In this document: piece after piece, positions 32,761 through 42,149 of the stretch
How positions within the stretch are numbered: the stretch's first letter is position 1
How the letters are laid out: each line of letters begins with the position of its first letter
Assembly: GCA_965220385.1 (NCBI GenBank)
Contig: OZ244825.1
Location: forward strand, 4,650,001 to 4,714,000
DNA: 64,000 nucleotides
Source: PCPOR2b sp965220385
GTDB taxonomy: Bacteria; Poribacteria; WGA-4E; PCPOR2b
Reading direction: 5' to 3'
Translations under genes and position numbers: made by a program
The notes under the pieces: model-generated
The model's database searches: none
Told to the model about the DNA's origin: nothing
What the model saw: only the letters and a program-made list of their open reading frames with translations

Positions 32761-33053
32761 GGCGATTTCTTGCGTGTCGAACGTTTCAGGATTTCACCGG
32801 AGGAATTCATCACTCCAATTGTTGTACCGTCGTATTGCTTCAAAGCCTTCTTAGTGGCTGCGGCGTCTGCTCCAGCCACGTAGACTGCTCCTCTGTGCCC
32901 TCGAAGCTGTTGAGCAGCATCTTTAATGGTGTCGGTTGTTTCCACCTCAATGGTTTGACGAGATGTCTTGATATCTGGACCTTCGCCCTGATTATAAGAA
33001 ACGCCTTTCTTATCAGCGATAAGTTTGGCAGTTTCGTCATGTTTGGTTGACAT
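32757..33053 (-). CDS. Unknown 98-residue protein coupled to the HTH-peptidase gene
   Basis: Start at ATG 33053 (MSTKHDETAKLIADKKGVSY), with GTGAGGAC at 8 nt; the longer open frame lacks a site. Soluble, basic C-terminus (KRSTRKKSP). The segment YNQGEGPDIKTSRQTIEVET has a G-PD-I ... IEVE pattern reminiscent of the PD-(D/E)xK nuclease core but with Glu where Lys is usual. The rest (AAQQLRGHRGAVYVAGADAA, TTIGVMNSSGEILK) looks like an alpha/beta fold. It overlaps the next gene by ATGA, so the pair is translationally coupled. Function unknown. Confidence 0.6.
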   Translation of the reverse strand: MSTKHDETAKLIADKKGVSYNQGEGPDIKTSRQTIEVETTDTIKDAAQQLRGHRGAVYVAGADAAATKKALKQYDGTTIGVMNSSGEILKRSTRKKSP

Positions 33054-33396
33054 TATTTTGTCCTCACATGGATTCAACGAAGAATTGAGTTTACAAACAA
33101 CTCTCAAATCTGCCTAATTATGAATCAAACGGATTAAATTTTCAAGGGAAAAAATGTAAGGAGCAGGAGGAATTTCCTGCACAGTCAAAGTGGGAAAAGG
33201 AGGAGGATGCCAGAAAGGCATTAGGTGACTATTGAATTGAGTCTCGAAAATCACGTCAGTCGTCGTTATTGATCATGTAGAACTTCCGAACACAGGACGG
33301 TGATTACTCACACAGAAGCCATTATCTAAAAATTTATGTGCCTCAGAGACATCCCAGTAATCTTTCCGATTATATTCCGGTGTTTTAGATTGTCGT
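33054..33396. other. Intergenic stretch with no feature seen
   Basis: Between the CBASS operon end and the 98-residue gene. I see no convincing ORF, hairpin or repeat. It probably contains the promoter for the 98-residue/HTH-peptidase pair, but no clear -35/-10 box stands out. Confidence 0.4.
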
Positions 33397-33900
33397 TCAT
33401 CTATCTGCGTTGTAAAGCATAACCCGTCCGTGCTTTCGTGAATATACGAAAACACCTATTTTATCGAAGTTAGAATCTGTACCTCCAATAATAATCAGAA
33501 TACATTCTGGACAGCCCGTTTTGGTATCCTTTGCAATCTCCAACTGATTACGGTTATCCGTACCGCTTGGAATGGTCTCACCATCTGGATGACTATGCCA
33601 CTCGCCTACATAATACTGTCTGCCAGAGCAGGTCTTTCGCAGTTTTGTAAAGAAATTTCGCAAACCTGCAACTCCCCTATAAAACGAAGTTCGCGAACCT
33701 TTTGAGTCCGGACTCAAGGGTGCAAGTTCAAGAACGGAAGCCTCAAAACCATCATCAGAATAAGATCCAACTAACGATGTTCCTACTTCGTTAGGGTAAT
33801 GTTCCTGTGCCATTTCTGCCATCTTAAGAAGGCAGGACTTTGATATAAGTACTGTATACCGTTTGCAATCAGATTGCCATCTTAATGAAGATTTATTCAT
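33397..33900 (-). CDS. cap3: CBASS Cap3: JAB-family deconjugating peptidase
   Basis: About 167 residues from ATG 33900, which overlaps the cap2 stop as ATGA; an in-frame ATG at 33918 is an alternative. The JAMM/JAB zinc motif is complete: Glu in NEVGTSLVG, then the H-x-H-P ... S-x-x-D motif in WHSHPDGETIPSGTD. In type II CBASS, Cap3 removes the conjugate that Cap2 forms on the C-terminus of the CD-NTase, or primes it, tuning alarm-nucleotide synthesis. It is the last gene of the four-gene operon. Confidence 0.9.
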   Translation of the reverse strand: MNKSSLRWQSDCKRYTVLISKSCLLKMAEMAQEHYPNEVGTSLVGSYSDDGFEASVLELAPLSPDSKGSRTSFYRGVAGLRNFFTKLRKTCSGRQYYVGEWHSHPDGETIPSGTDNRNQLEIAKDTKTGCPECILIIIGGTDSNFDKIGVFVYSRKHGRVMLYNADR

Positions 33901-35747
33901 ACATATTCTTTTGTCCATACCACTTCAACAAGTGACCCCGGTTGGACACCATTTTGCGTTACTGACTGCCTTTTAACAATCGTTGCAAGCCCGATTTTTT
34001 GCTTCGAGTCTATAGAATGGATGAGAATATCTACAGCGTGTGCCGCTAGAATTTGGACGTGAGCATTTCGAGCAGGAAAAGTGGGATGCCAACAACCTGC
34101 ACCTTCTATAATTTGTTCTTCTCTTGGGGGGACACGAAAATATGCATTGGAATCAAGCGAGGTCAGTTTCTCTCGGATAGAATACATTAAATCCTCAAAT
34201 ATGTCCCCACATGATGTGAAAGCACCTGATATACAAACCGTTAGCAATTCCGCATGGAAACTGAAGAACAAGGAAATCAAACGTTTGTTGTTTTCTACAG
34301 CATATTGATTCAACCAATCAAATGCGGCCTCACTCGTGGTGCAATCGACAAATACATCGGTCTCCGCAAATACTTGATGAATTGCCTCATCCGATCGTAA
34401 GTTTAGTGGTATGCTTTCAGGATACCCTTTTATCGTCGAAAGGGGATTCGCTCGCGAAAGTCTAGCTGCTAACGCCCCTGCTTTATTCACACTGACAGAT
34501 GAGCCGTCAAGGGTATGACGACAGAGATTACCAAAATTTGTTGAATCCGGGTCAAATAGGTTCAGTTGGTTTACACCGCCTCGTGCAAGTAATTCTGCAA
34601 CATAACTCCCTAATGCGCCGCAGCCGAAAAAAGCAATAGATGTCGATTGAACCTTTGGAGGGTACGCGCCTCTTGCATATAATCTCTCGTGGGCAACATT
34701 TTCAACTGTTCCCCACGGCAGTTGTCGAGATGCTGAAAAATAGCCACTGTTTATCAATCTCTCCCAGATTTTTCTAGGTGTCTGAGATTGACCTTTTGAT
34801 CTCTGCTTGGCAGCCGGGATACTAAATTCCTTAAGATGCTGATTGACATTCTTAAAAAGCAGGGGTTGCCAATGGATTTCGGTGGGCGGCTCTCCAACAA
34901 TTTTGGGAATGGGAAAACCGATGAGCAGAATTCCAAACTGATGGGCATGTTTATGATTCCAAGCTTCCTTGAGAATTGCGTAAAAGTCCAAATCATTCTT
35001 TGAACACAATTCAGCCATCTCCTGATACGTTTGAGGTGGGCGATGTTTTTCATAACGGATGTCGGGTATAATAATCCACTTCCCATCACTTTTGCTATCT
35101 TTGTCTAGAACACTCGGAGAGAATTCTGATTCTCTAACCAGTGAACCATGCGTATCGTAAAATTTGATAGCGAATATCGCCGGAATACCTACTCCCCAAA
35201 AGCACTCAACACGACCGGATTTGCCGACATGAGGTTCCCATTTTTTGAAGGAGTCTGATGATTCTTCAAAAATTAAAGGAGATTTTACCGAAGAAAATCC
35301 ATAACCAAAAGCAGGTAATTCATACGGGTCGTCCCGTTTAAGAAGCGTCCCATTCGCTGCATTTTCGAGCCATTCAATTGCCCATTTAACGTAGCACGCA
35401 AGACGCTGGGCGTCGCGAGGAGCTAGATGTTCTTCTAGCAAACATAATTTTTTCGACCCAACCTCTTGGTGAGGAAAACCACTCACTTCTTCAGATAGAG
35501 AAAAGATTTCAACTGGTTGCATTGGAAATGCTTCAGGAATTAAGACGCGTAAGAGAACTTCACAGGGGACCTCCTCCTGATTAGGATAGGGCACCCTAGC
35601 AGTACACTCAAACACCCAGCCCGGAACACCTTTGTCCTGACTCCAATCCATCTGTCTGGTAATTTCGACAATCCGGTGTTGTAACAGAGAATTATAGGCT
35701 TCTATCACAATATCAGGAATTTCGTTCTGATTCGGCATCTTATCCAT
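33897..35747 (-). CDS. cap2: CBASS Cap2: E2-E1 fused ubiquitin-transfer-like enzyme
   Basis: 616 residues. The N-terminal 150 or so form a prokaryotic E2-like domain with a conserved Cys in KKLCLLEEHLAPRD, followed by the typical WL-x-NAANGTLL. The C-terminal half is a ThiF/E1 adenylation domain: FFGCGALGSYVAELLARGG, LNLFDPDSTNFGNLCRH, VDCTTSEAAFDW, and a putative transfer Cys in GAGCWHPTFPA. Cap2 activates the CD-NTase by attaching its C-terminal Gly to a target. The upstream CD-NTase here ends in RYG, supporting that role. It overlaps cdn by 8 bp and cap3 by 4 bp. Confidence 0.92.
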   Translation of the reverse strand: MDKMPNQNEIPDIVIEAYNSLLQHRIVEITRQMDWSQDKGVPGWVFECTARVPYPNQEEVPCEVLLRVLIPEAFPMQPVEIFSLSEEVSGFPHQEVGSKKLCLLEEHLAPRDAQRLACYVKWAIEWLENAANGTLLKRDDPYELPAFGYGFSSVKSPLIFEESSDSFKKWEPHVGKSGRVECFWGVGIPAIFAIKFYDTHGSLVRESEFSPSVLDKDSKSDGKWIIIPDIRYEKHRPPQTYQEMAELCSKNDLDFYAILKEAWNHKHAHQFGILLIGFPIPKIVGEPPTEIHWQPLLFKNVNQHLKEFSIPAAKQRSKGQSQTPRKIWERLINSGYFSASRQLPWGTVENVAHERLYARGAYPPKVQSTSIAFFGCGALGSYVAELLARGGVNQLNLFDPDSTNFGNLCRHTLDGSSVSVNKAGALAARLSRANPLSTIKGYPESIPLNLRSDEAIHQVFAETDVFVDCTTSEAAFDWLNQYAVENNKRLISLFFSFHAELLTVCISGAFTSCGDIFEDLMYSIREKLTSLDSNAYFRVPPREEQIIEGAGCWHPTFPARNAHVQILAAHAVDILIHSIDSKQKIGLATIVKRQSVTQNGVQPGSLVEVVWTKEYV

Positions 35748-36861
35748 ATCTGCGAGGTGTTAAATCACCGGTTTGGTTTCTAGAGGATCGAAAGGGGCCC
35801 CTTGAACTATTCCCATTATCATCAGCATCAGGAAACTTACTGCCAAACAATTCGCGCCACTTCTCAATAGACTTCTCTTTGTTATCAGCATCAAGAGCTT
35901 CACGTGCTATCTTAGCAGCTTTCTTGGCATGTTCATAAAATTCAGCGAACTCTTCTCCAGACACTCGCCCCAAAACATTGTGTTCAGGAACACCATGGTC
36001 GGGGAGACAGGGAACTTGCGTAAGTAGAGCATACACACTGTAATTCGCGACGATAGCCTCTAATGTCAGCGTAACTCCTTCCGCAACAGACGTTATGGCG
36101 TCAGGACAACAGACACCCACAAGATGTTCAAGCGGATATCCTTTGGGTCGATCATCTTCGTGATGAACTCTCTGCCACCATTTAATCGCCTTAACAACAT
36201 TGACATAGTGCTTATTGCAAATGGCATTCTTTGCCCAGGTCCATTTGATTTGCTCTAATGGATGTGTCCGTTCCCACTTACCAGCATCGCGATTTGGAAT
36301 CCATAACGGTTCGGTTTGCCATTCTGCCTCACGTAGGCTTCTCAAGAAAACAGTTTGGCTTATCCTTTCAACCGGCGGAATCCAAGACTTCGTCAATAAC
36401 CAGTCGTCAATTTCCTCGGGGGTAAAATCTGTTCTAACTGCTTTGCTTTCGTAAATTTCTTCTTCAGCTTCGGATGGTGCCGAAGTGATAACTAGATCGA
36501 GATTCACATACGAAAGCTCGATTCCAAATGAACGTCCCTGCCGTTGATATTTACCTTTGTAATGTTTATCCAAAAAAGGAACGAAAAGATCCATCGCATC
36601 ATCTGGATTTGGGTAATCAGATTGATTAATTCGAGTGACTGCGATAGTATCTACATCCAACTTAGCTTCCCCTTTTGGACGAGGGGCGGTCGCTCGACGG
36701 TAACTTCCTTGTAGAACTGTGCTTACAATAATCGGTTTCAACTGTTCATCTGCCGTGAGCCGATCACGTAGTGTTTGATGCCCTGTTTTGCAATCTTCCT
36801 TTTGATCCTTCGTTGGACGAATCTCCTGGAGAAATTTTGTAAAATAGGTTGGTAATTCCAT
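35740..36861 (-). CDS. CBASS CD-NTase (cGAS/DncV-like nucleotidyltransferase)
   Basis: 373 residues from ATG 36861, with GGGAGGG 8 nt upstream. The nucleotidyltransferase core shows GSYRRATA, the two metal-binding Asp in KLDVDTIAV, and a third Asp in YVNLDLVIT; an OAS1/C-domain helical region follows (NVVKAIKWWQRV, GYPLEHLVG). On phage infection it would make a cyclic oligonucleotide that activates the SAVED effector. The combination with Cap4, Cap2 and Cap3 suggests clade D, but clade assignment needs a tree. The C-terminus RRYG provides the terminal Gly used by Cap2. Start is 19 bp after the cap4 stop. Confidence 0.93.
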   Translation of the reverse strand: MELPTYFTKFLQEIRPTKDQKEDCKTGHQTLRDRLTADEQLKPIIVSTVLQGSYRRATAPRPKGEAKLDVDTIAVTRINQSDYPNPDDAMDLFVPFLDKHYKGKYQRQGRSFGIELSYVNLDLVITSAPSEAEEEIYESKAVRTDFTPEEIDDWLLTKSWIPPVERISQTVFLRSLREAEWQTEPLWIPNRDAGKWERTHPLEQIKWTWAKNAICNKHYVNVVKAIKWWQRVHHEDDRPKGYPLEHLVGVCCPDAITSVAEGVTLTLEAIVANYSVYALLTQVPCLPDHGVPEHNVLGRVSGEEFAEFYEHAKKAAKIAREALDADNKEKSIEKWRELFGSKFPDADDNGNSSRGPFRSSRNQTGDLTPRRYG

Positions 36862-36880
36862 GATTTAACCCTCCCGATAG

Positions 36881-38392
36881 TTAAGATTGATAAGGAATAC
36901 GTAGACTTGGATAATATCTCTGTTCGCTACGCTGCCCTTCAAAATCGTGTTCATAAAGTTGAATCTGTGAGGTGATATGACGAAGTGTGTGTCCCAGAAT
37001 ATATCCTAATGCAACGGGTCCCGCAAAAAAGAGGTGTATCGCATGACACGTATGTGGGAGCATCTCGCTAAGCCGTTTAGCAAGCTGATATCCAAGCTGC
37101 CAAGCATGGTCCCCATCACATATGGCTCGGGGACCAGCACCTCCCGTTGGAGAAACTAAAACTTGAGACAAATCGTTTAGGTTTTCCGCCTCTAGGTAGG
37201 GCTGCAGATCTGTCTGTATTTGATGCGTCACAGAAATCCCCAAGATCAACTCCCTATCTATTTCCCCAACGATTTCGAGATGCCAAAGGTCATCATTGAT
37301 ATCGGATTTATTCGGCTCCCAAAGCGCGTAGTTACTTCCTTCTTTCTGTGTTGGTATAATTTGAATGCGATGTTTAGGACTAATCAAATGCCCAGCAAAG
37401 AAAGCAATACTCAAATGACAATCAAAGAAAATGTGAATGGGTTGGGACAAATTGCTTAAGTCTTCATTCAACATGAATGCCGAAATCTGTTCAGGAATCT
37501 CCTTTTTCCAATACGAATTATCTTTTGGAAAACGACCATCAAAAAGTCCGCATAAATCGAGATGCGTTGCTTGGAGATCGTGGGGCCTCCGCGCAAATTG
37601 TGCAAAACTTTGAATGGAAATTTCGCTATGTTCTGTGGATTGTGGAATTTTTAGTTTTTCTTCATGTATCATCTTCATAAAAGAATCTTTATCAAACGAA
37701 TTACGCCCCTGCTCAAAAAGCTTCCAAGCGAGTTCATCGTAAACGGTAGTAGTCCTTGTTGAGTCAATTGGTTTCAGGCCCTCCTCCACAAGACGCACAG
37801 CCAGATCTTCTACTAGATCCGTGAGATCTTTACCCAGACTGAATCGAACGGTGTTTAAAAAGACACGGAGATCATCTTCCGATATCAAGAGATGATTTGC
37901 CAGTTTTAATCGCGCTTGTCCTTCTGCCGATTTCAATCCTTTCTCATAAAAGGTTAAACGCAGCATTTTCTCATGCAAATGACCGGCTAGAGCATCTCGA
38001 TGATCCCAATGCCAGTTGGAGACAATGTACAATCGAAATGCCTCTGGACCTAATTCTTCTGAAAGTTTCAAATATGCATCATACAGACGTTTCAGCATCG
38101 AAGCCTTACAGTTGATAAAACATGGATCGATCAGGTTTTCATGGGTGAATGCGTCGCGTTGTGTCATATGATACTTACACTGAAACAGGTCGCGAATAAC
38201 CCGCTTACCTGTAAGCCAATCTTTTATTGGCTCGCAGTAGGAAACGACAACATCATCGACAAAAGAAACTTGGTCGCTTTCCAAGGTAACAGATTCGACA
38301 TAATCATTAGTTCTCAGTTTAAGCAACTTCAACCAGAAGAATCTGGCTTGGTATTCATCCCCTTTTCTTCGTGCAATAATAGCTTTTGCCAT
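36881..38392 (-). CDS. cap4: CBASS effector Cap4: PD-(D/E)xK-like nuclease with SAVED domain
   Basis: 503 residues from ATG 38392, with AAGGGA upstream. The N-terminus (KGDEYQARFFWLKLLKL, QVSFVDDVVVSYCE, IRDLFQCKYHM) matches the DUF4297-type nuclease core, with Asp and the QxK catalytic pair. The C-terminal half is a SAVED sensor: SQPIHIFFDCHLSIAFFAGH and CHAIHLFFAGPVALGYILGH, ending QLYEHDFEGQRSEQRYYPSL. Binding of the cyclic oligonucleotide oligomerises SAVED and unleashes DNA cleavage, killing the infected cell. First gene of the operon; a MITE B copy lies about 250 bp upstream. Confidence 0.88.
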   Translation of the reverse strand: MAKAIIARRKGDEYQARFFWLKLLKLRTNDYVESVTLESDQVSFVDDVVVSYCEPIKDWLTGKRVIRDLFQCKYHMTQRDAFTHENLIDPCFINCKASMLKRLYDAYLKLSEELGPEAFRLYIVSNWHWDHRDALAGHLHEKMLRLTFYEKGLKSAEGQARLKLANHLLISEDDLRVFLNTVRFSLGKDLTDLVEDLAVRLVEEGLKPIDSTRTTTVYDELAWKLFEQGRNSFDKDSFMKMIHEEKLKIPQSTEHSEISIQSFAQFARRPHDLQATHLDLCGLFDGRFPKDNSYWKKEIPEQISAFMLNEDLSNLSQPIHIFFDCHLSIAFFAGHLISPKHRIQIIPTQKEGSNYALWEPNKSDINDDLWHLEIVGEIDRELILGISVTHQIQTDLQPYLEAENLNDLSQVLVSPTGGAGPRAICDGDHAWQLGYQLAKRLSEMLPHTCHAIHLFFAGPVALGYILGHTLRHITSQIQLYEHDFEGQRSEQRYYPSLRIPYQS

Positions 38393-38646
38393 AGAAATAT
38401 TTCCCTTATGCTGCCCGAAAAAGCAATTAAAATCAACGAGAGTGTAAACTTGTAGATAGATTCAAGGCAGAATTTGACCAACAGAAAGTCTGGTTGACAA
38501 AAATTCCAAAAATATGCCTAATTGTAAACCATGCAAATCGATTTGTCAAGGAAAAAGGAGGGTTGCTGCAAAGTTAAAACAGGAAAAGGGGAGGGATATT
38601 ACTAGAGTTCAGGATGAATTTTGCGTAGCACTGACCAATCAATTAC

Positions 38647-38783
38647 TACGGTAGATTTTGGAATTACTTAGACACACCCAATGCACGCCAACCCCCTAAA
38701 TCCCCCTTATCAGGGGGACTTTGGAAACCTCACGAAGGTCAGAGTTATTAGTAAATGTCCACTTATTTCTCTAATGCACCATA
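38647..38783. repeat. MITE-like element B, copy 2
   Basis: 137 bp with the B inverted ends (TACGGTAGATTTTGGAATTA and, inverted, TATGGTGCATTAGAGAAATA). It lacks the P module present in copy 1, and so shows the empty site. It lies in the 38393-38951 gap between the CBASS operon and the restriction-modification locus; nothing else is seen in that gap. Confidence 0.8.
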
Positions 38784-38951
38784 AAAAGAGGGGAGTTGTG
38801 TTTTCAAAGGGTAGGTTTTTCCATTTTGAGAGTTGGTCTTCGCTTGTGTCGTCAATAGATTTCAGCTTGTGAGTTTTGACCCGTAAGTGCTTCGATAACG
38901 ATTTTCGCCTTAAATTGGGGATACTACACTTTTTCCCTTCAACGTAGAGAT

Positions 38952-40934
38952 TTAGGAAGCACCTCCATAAAACGCCCAATTCAACGCCTTATCTCCCTCA
39001 CTGACACCAAAATCCTCATCCTCTATCTCCGAAAGGTTGACATACAATTGGTTCTTATCCAGTAGTTCCGACAGCAGCTTTTTCTGCTTTTTCAGCCCGT
39101 TTTCGCCTTGACCGATTTTGATGAAATCCTCTACCGCATCTTCCGGGATTTCTGCGTTGACGTACCAGTTCAGGAAAGAGGTTTCGGCGATGTAGCGCCA
39201 GAGTGCTACTAGTGTTTCGGAGGACGATGCGGCTTGGATTTTGTCCATGAAGGTTTGGTTGTATGGCATCAGTTCACAATAGATGAAGTCGCCGCCGCCT
39301 TGCCAATTGACGGATTCGGAGATGCCGCCGGTGTCGTAGTCAATTTCTTCGATTAGCTTTCCCTCTGTCTTAACCTTTTTGCCGACAACTTTTTTGAGCC
39401 TCTCCAGTGTGATAGTTTCCACGTAATCCATCTGTTCAACAGCTATCCATTGTCGGTTCATCTTGTGGGCGACTGCGGTGGTTGTACCGCTCCCGACGTG
39501 AAAATCTAAGACAATATCCCCTTCCTCTGTTGTGTATTCAATAATACGCTCAATAAGTCGTTCATTTTTAGGGTATGAAAACACCTTTTCTCCAAACAAT
39601 TCTACAATTTCATCCGTGCCTTTCCTATTGACCATGCTTTTTAGTAATTCATCCATCGCTTGATTCAGAAAATCCGATGATACATAAGCCTTTTTTCCCA
39701 TATCTTCGGACTTAAAAACTCGCATGGCGGGACGTTTCAGGTCATGAAAATCGTAATCGCCGGGGAAAACGATTTTTCCTTTTCTCAGATATTCATCTAC
39801 TGAATCTTTAGTAACTCCCCAGCAACGATTGGGATTCACAGGAAATTCTTGTCCGTTTCTCGGATTTACCAATGTGAAATTTGAGTTGGGGCGTTCATAA
39901 ATTGTGCGTTGAGTCGTCAGGTCAGTTAATCTCCATTCATCGTTGGGAAAATCGGGGGTCTTGTGATATTTCCTTTCAACGGTACGCTCGAAAAGCACAT
40001 CTATTTTTGAGGCACCTTTTGTGTACATCAGCATCCAATCGAAATCCTGCGACAGCTTATAAGGTACATCGCTTTTTCCACTTCGTGTCTTTCTCGGAAC
40101 GGTTGCGATAAAGTTATCTCTGCCGAATATATCATCCGCCACAAGTTTCAAATAGTGCATCTCCTGGTCGTCAATGTGAATAAAGATTACTCCGTCATCC
40201 CGTAACAATTCCCTCGCCACTTCCAGCCGATTCTTCATAAACGTTAGCCAACTGGAATGATTAAAACTATCGTTATAGCCGAAACTATCACTCCCTGTAT
40301 TATAGGGCGGATCAATGTAAATTAGTTTGACCTTTCCGCGAAATTGCTGTTTGAGGGTGTGCAACGCTAGCAGGTTGTTCCCTTTGATGAGTAGGTTTTC
40401 CCGTATTATGCCGTTTTCATCGCGTTTAATCTCTGTCACCTCCCCCTCGCCATCAACCGTGTGGCGTTTCCAACGGGTTAGCACCTTTGGGTCAAAGAGA
40501 CGGTCAATCTCATCCTGCGATAGAATTTCATTGAAAAATATCTCTTTACGCTTCTCCTCCTCCTTCGTCTGTCCGCCTTCCAACACACAGTCTTTATAGG
40601 GCCAGACCAGAGACACCTCACCCCGTTCAGGCAGAAATTTGTCCTCGATGTTCAAGCCGATTTTGTTGCGGAAGCGGGTGTAGGAATTGGCGAGAAAGTT
40701 TTTGTCGGAGATGTAGTCGATGAAGGTGTTGGTATTGAAGATATAGTGCCCTTCAATCTCGTCGAAGAATTTTGCCTTTATATCCGTATCGCGGAGTAGC
40801 AGCCTCACAAGGTCATGGTCCATCTTCCACGCCTGGCCGATTACCGCTGCTTTGACCAGTTCACCTTGTTCGTCAACGAAACGGGGGTCGATTTTGAGGA
40901 GGTTGGTTAGTTTTTCGTGAAAATTCTTTGGCAT
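38952..40934 (-). CDS. mod: Type III restriction-modification DNA methyltransferase (Mod)
   Basis: 660 residues from ATG 40934, with AAGGA 8 nt upstream. Beta-class N6-adenine methyltransferase: catalytic DPPY in KLIYIDPPYNTGSDSFGYND, and the SAM-binding motif near the C-terminus in VLDFHVGSGTTTAVAHKMNR (usual form DxFxGSGTT). The region between, about residues 280-440, is the target-recognition domain. It methylates the recognition site and is required in complex with Res for cleavage. Res is encoded upstream on the same strand but separated by two other genes, an unusual spacing. Confidence 0.93.
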   Translation of the reverse strand: MPKNFHEKLTNLLKIDPRFVDEQGELVKAAVIGQAWKMDHDLVRLLLRDTDIKAKFFDEIEGHYIFNTNTFIDYISDKNFLANSYTRFRNKIGLNIEDKFLPERGEVSLVWPYKDCVLEGGQTKEEEKRKEIFFNEILSQDEIDRLFDPKVLTRWKRHTVDGEGEVTEIKRDENGIIRENLLIKGNNLLALHTLKQQFRGKVKLIYIDPPYNTGSDSFGYNDSFNHSSWLTFMKNRLEVARELLRDDGVIFIHIDDQEMHYLKLVADDIFGRDNFIATVPRKTRSGKSDVPYKLSQDFDWMLMYTKGASKIDVLFERTVERKYHKTPDFPNDEWRLTDLTTQRTIYERPNSNFTLVNPRNGQEFPVNPNRCWGVTKDSVDEYLRKGKIVFPGDYDFHDLKRPAMRVFKSEDMGKKAYVSSDFLNQAMDELLKSMVNRKGTDEIVELFGEKVFSYPKNERLIERIIEYTTEEGDIVLDFHVGSGTTTAVAHKMNRQWIAVEQMDYVETITLERLKKVVGKKVKTEGKLIEEIDYDTGGISESVNWQGGGDFIYCELMPYNQTFMDKIQAASSSETLVALWRYIAETSFLNWYVNAEIPEDAVEDFIKIGQGENGLKKQKKLLSELLDKNQLYVNLSEIEDEDFGVSEGDKALNWAFYGGAS

Positions 40935-40970
40935 GTTGGAATCCTTGCGATGTTATTTTTTAATTGCCCT

Positions 40971-41867
40971 TTACTTCAACTGCGTGGCGATTGGGATTAT
41001 GTCTGCATCTGGGACCAAAGAAAGTTTCATTAGATAGAAAAGATCGCCACCTATTCCTTGGATAGTCATACCACTAGGTATTGCATTCGTAACCCCAGAA
41101 GCGATTTCACCTCCGAAGTGTATATATTCCCTGTTATGAAGATCAGCGCATTCATAAAGCACTTGATAGAGTTCTTTTTTGAAAGCTCCATGATCTCGAT
41201 AGTTTTTATCACGCAATCCAAATTTGTTTTTCACTACAGAGAGCTTAAGTATACATAGTTGTCGGTAAGTAAGTTGTTCAGCTACCTTCACGAGTTGATG
41301 TGCCATGTGCACACTAATTTGCGGATCGAAAGCTATGCTTGAAAGCAAATACCCCATGTACTGGATTTTCTTTTCTTCTGGTTCTCGTTGAACCTTCAAT
41401 AACACGCTCTCTGTAACCTCTTCTGCATCCGATCTGCCCGTTTGCTTTTTATCGAAAAAGCCATCCATACGGACACTTTCACCGTTTTCTATTCGTTGGT
41501 AAATGTCCGCAGCTGCAATTGCAAACGCAGCACCTACCCGTACTTTTTCTCGTGTGCCCAGCTGTCGCTCTAAAATTTCCTGCCCAATACTTCTTAACGA
41601 AATTGCAGCTATGGGGCCACCGGCTCCTCCGACCACTGCTCCAACCGGACCTCCGATGAGAAATCCCAACGCTCCGCCAACAGCACCACTAGCAATCTCT
41701 GTACCATGATTGATAAGTTGCCGGATCTTGTCGTTTTTTTCTGCATCCTTTTCAGATTTCTCTGACACAATCAAGTTGCCTTTTTTATTTGTGATTAACG
41801 ATGGGATCACCCAATGCCCCAATTTCAGCCACAGCGAGGATTTGTTGAAAGACAGTCCGATACCCAA
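40971..41867 (-). CDS. Glycine-zipper membrane protein inside the restriction-modification locus
   Basis: 298 residues if started at TTG 41867, which has GGAGG only 3 nt away; an in-frame stop lies just upstream and no ATG precedes the core, so the start is uncertain. Residues 55-95 are a glycine-zipper membrane hairpin (GAVGGALGFLIGGPVGAVVG, GAGGPIAAISL). A soluble helical C-terminal part follows (EEKKIQYMGYLLSSIAFDPQ, RQLCILKLSVVKNKFGLRDK). Glycine-zipper segments occur in pore-forming and membrane-perturbing proteins. It lies between hicB-like and mod genes on the same strand and may be an accessory defence effector. The family is not recognised. Confidence 0.6.
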   Translation of the reverse strand: MGIGLSFNKSSLWLKLGHWVIPSLITNKKGNLIVSEKSEKDAEKNDKIRQLINHGTEIASGAVGGALGFLIGGPVGAVVGGAGGPIAAISLRSIGQEILERQLGTREKVRVGAAFAIAAADIYQRIENGESVRMDGFFDKKQTGRSDAEEVTESVLLKVQREPEEKKIQYMGYLLSSIAFDPQISVHMAHQLVKVAEQLTYRQLCILKLSVVKNKFGLRDKNYRDHGAFKKELYQVLYECADLHNREYIHFGGEIASGVTNAIPSGMTIQGIGGDLFYLMKLSLVPDADIIPIATQLK

Positions 41868-41896
41868 AATCCTCCACTGTCAAGTACAACGGCTTG

Positions 41897-42136
41897 TTAG
41901 GCAAATTTCAACATCTTGTTAGCATAGTCTTTCCCGGATGTCGCTGACGGTAGTGGTCTGCCATCTCGCTGATATAGTTCAATGGTCTCTTCAACGATGC
42001 GACACAGTTCTGAAAACACCTCTTGTTCATTATCCCCGTGACATCCACCATAAAAGAGTCCCGGACAACTGCCAATATAGCATTGGTCTTCATCAGACCA
42101 TTCGACAATCTTGATGTAACGGCTGCTTGTGTTCAT
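41897..42136 (-). CDS. HicB-like antitoxin-type protein
   Basis: 79 residues from ATG 42136 (MNTSSRYIKIVEWSDEDQCY). The partial RNase-H-like HicB fold is recognisable: IVEWSDEDQCYIGSCPGLFY, GGCHGDNEQEVFSELCRIVE, ETIELYQRDGRPLP. No C-terminal DNA-binding domain and no HicA toxin is adjacent, so it is a solitary HicB. It starts 14 bp after the end of the res coding region and is probably in the same transcript. Confidence 0.75.
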   Translation of the reverse strand: MNTSSRYIKIVEWSDEDQCYIGSCPGLFYGGCHGDNEQEVFSELCRIVEETIELYQRDGRPLPSATSGKDYANKMLKFA

Positions 42137-42149
42137 GTTTCCTGTTCTT

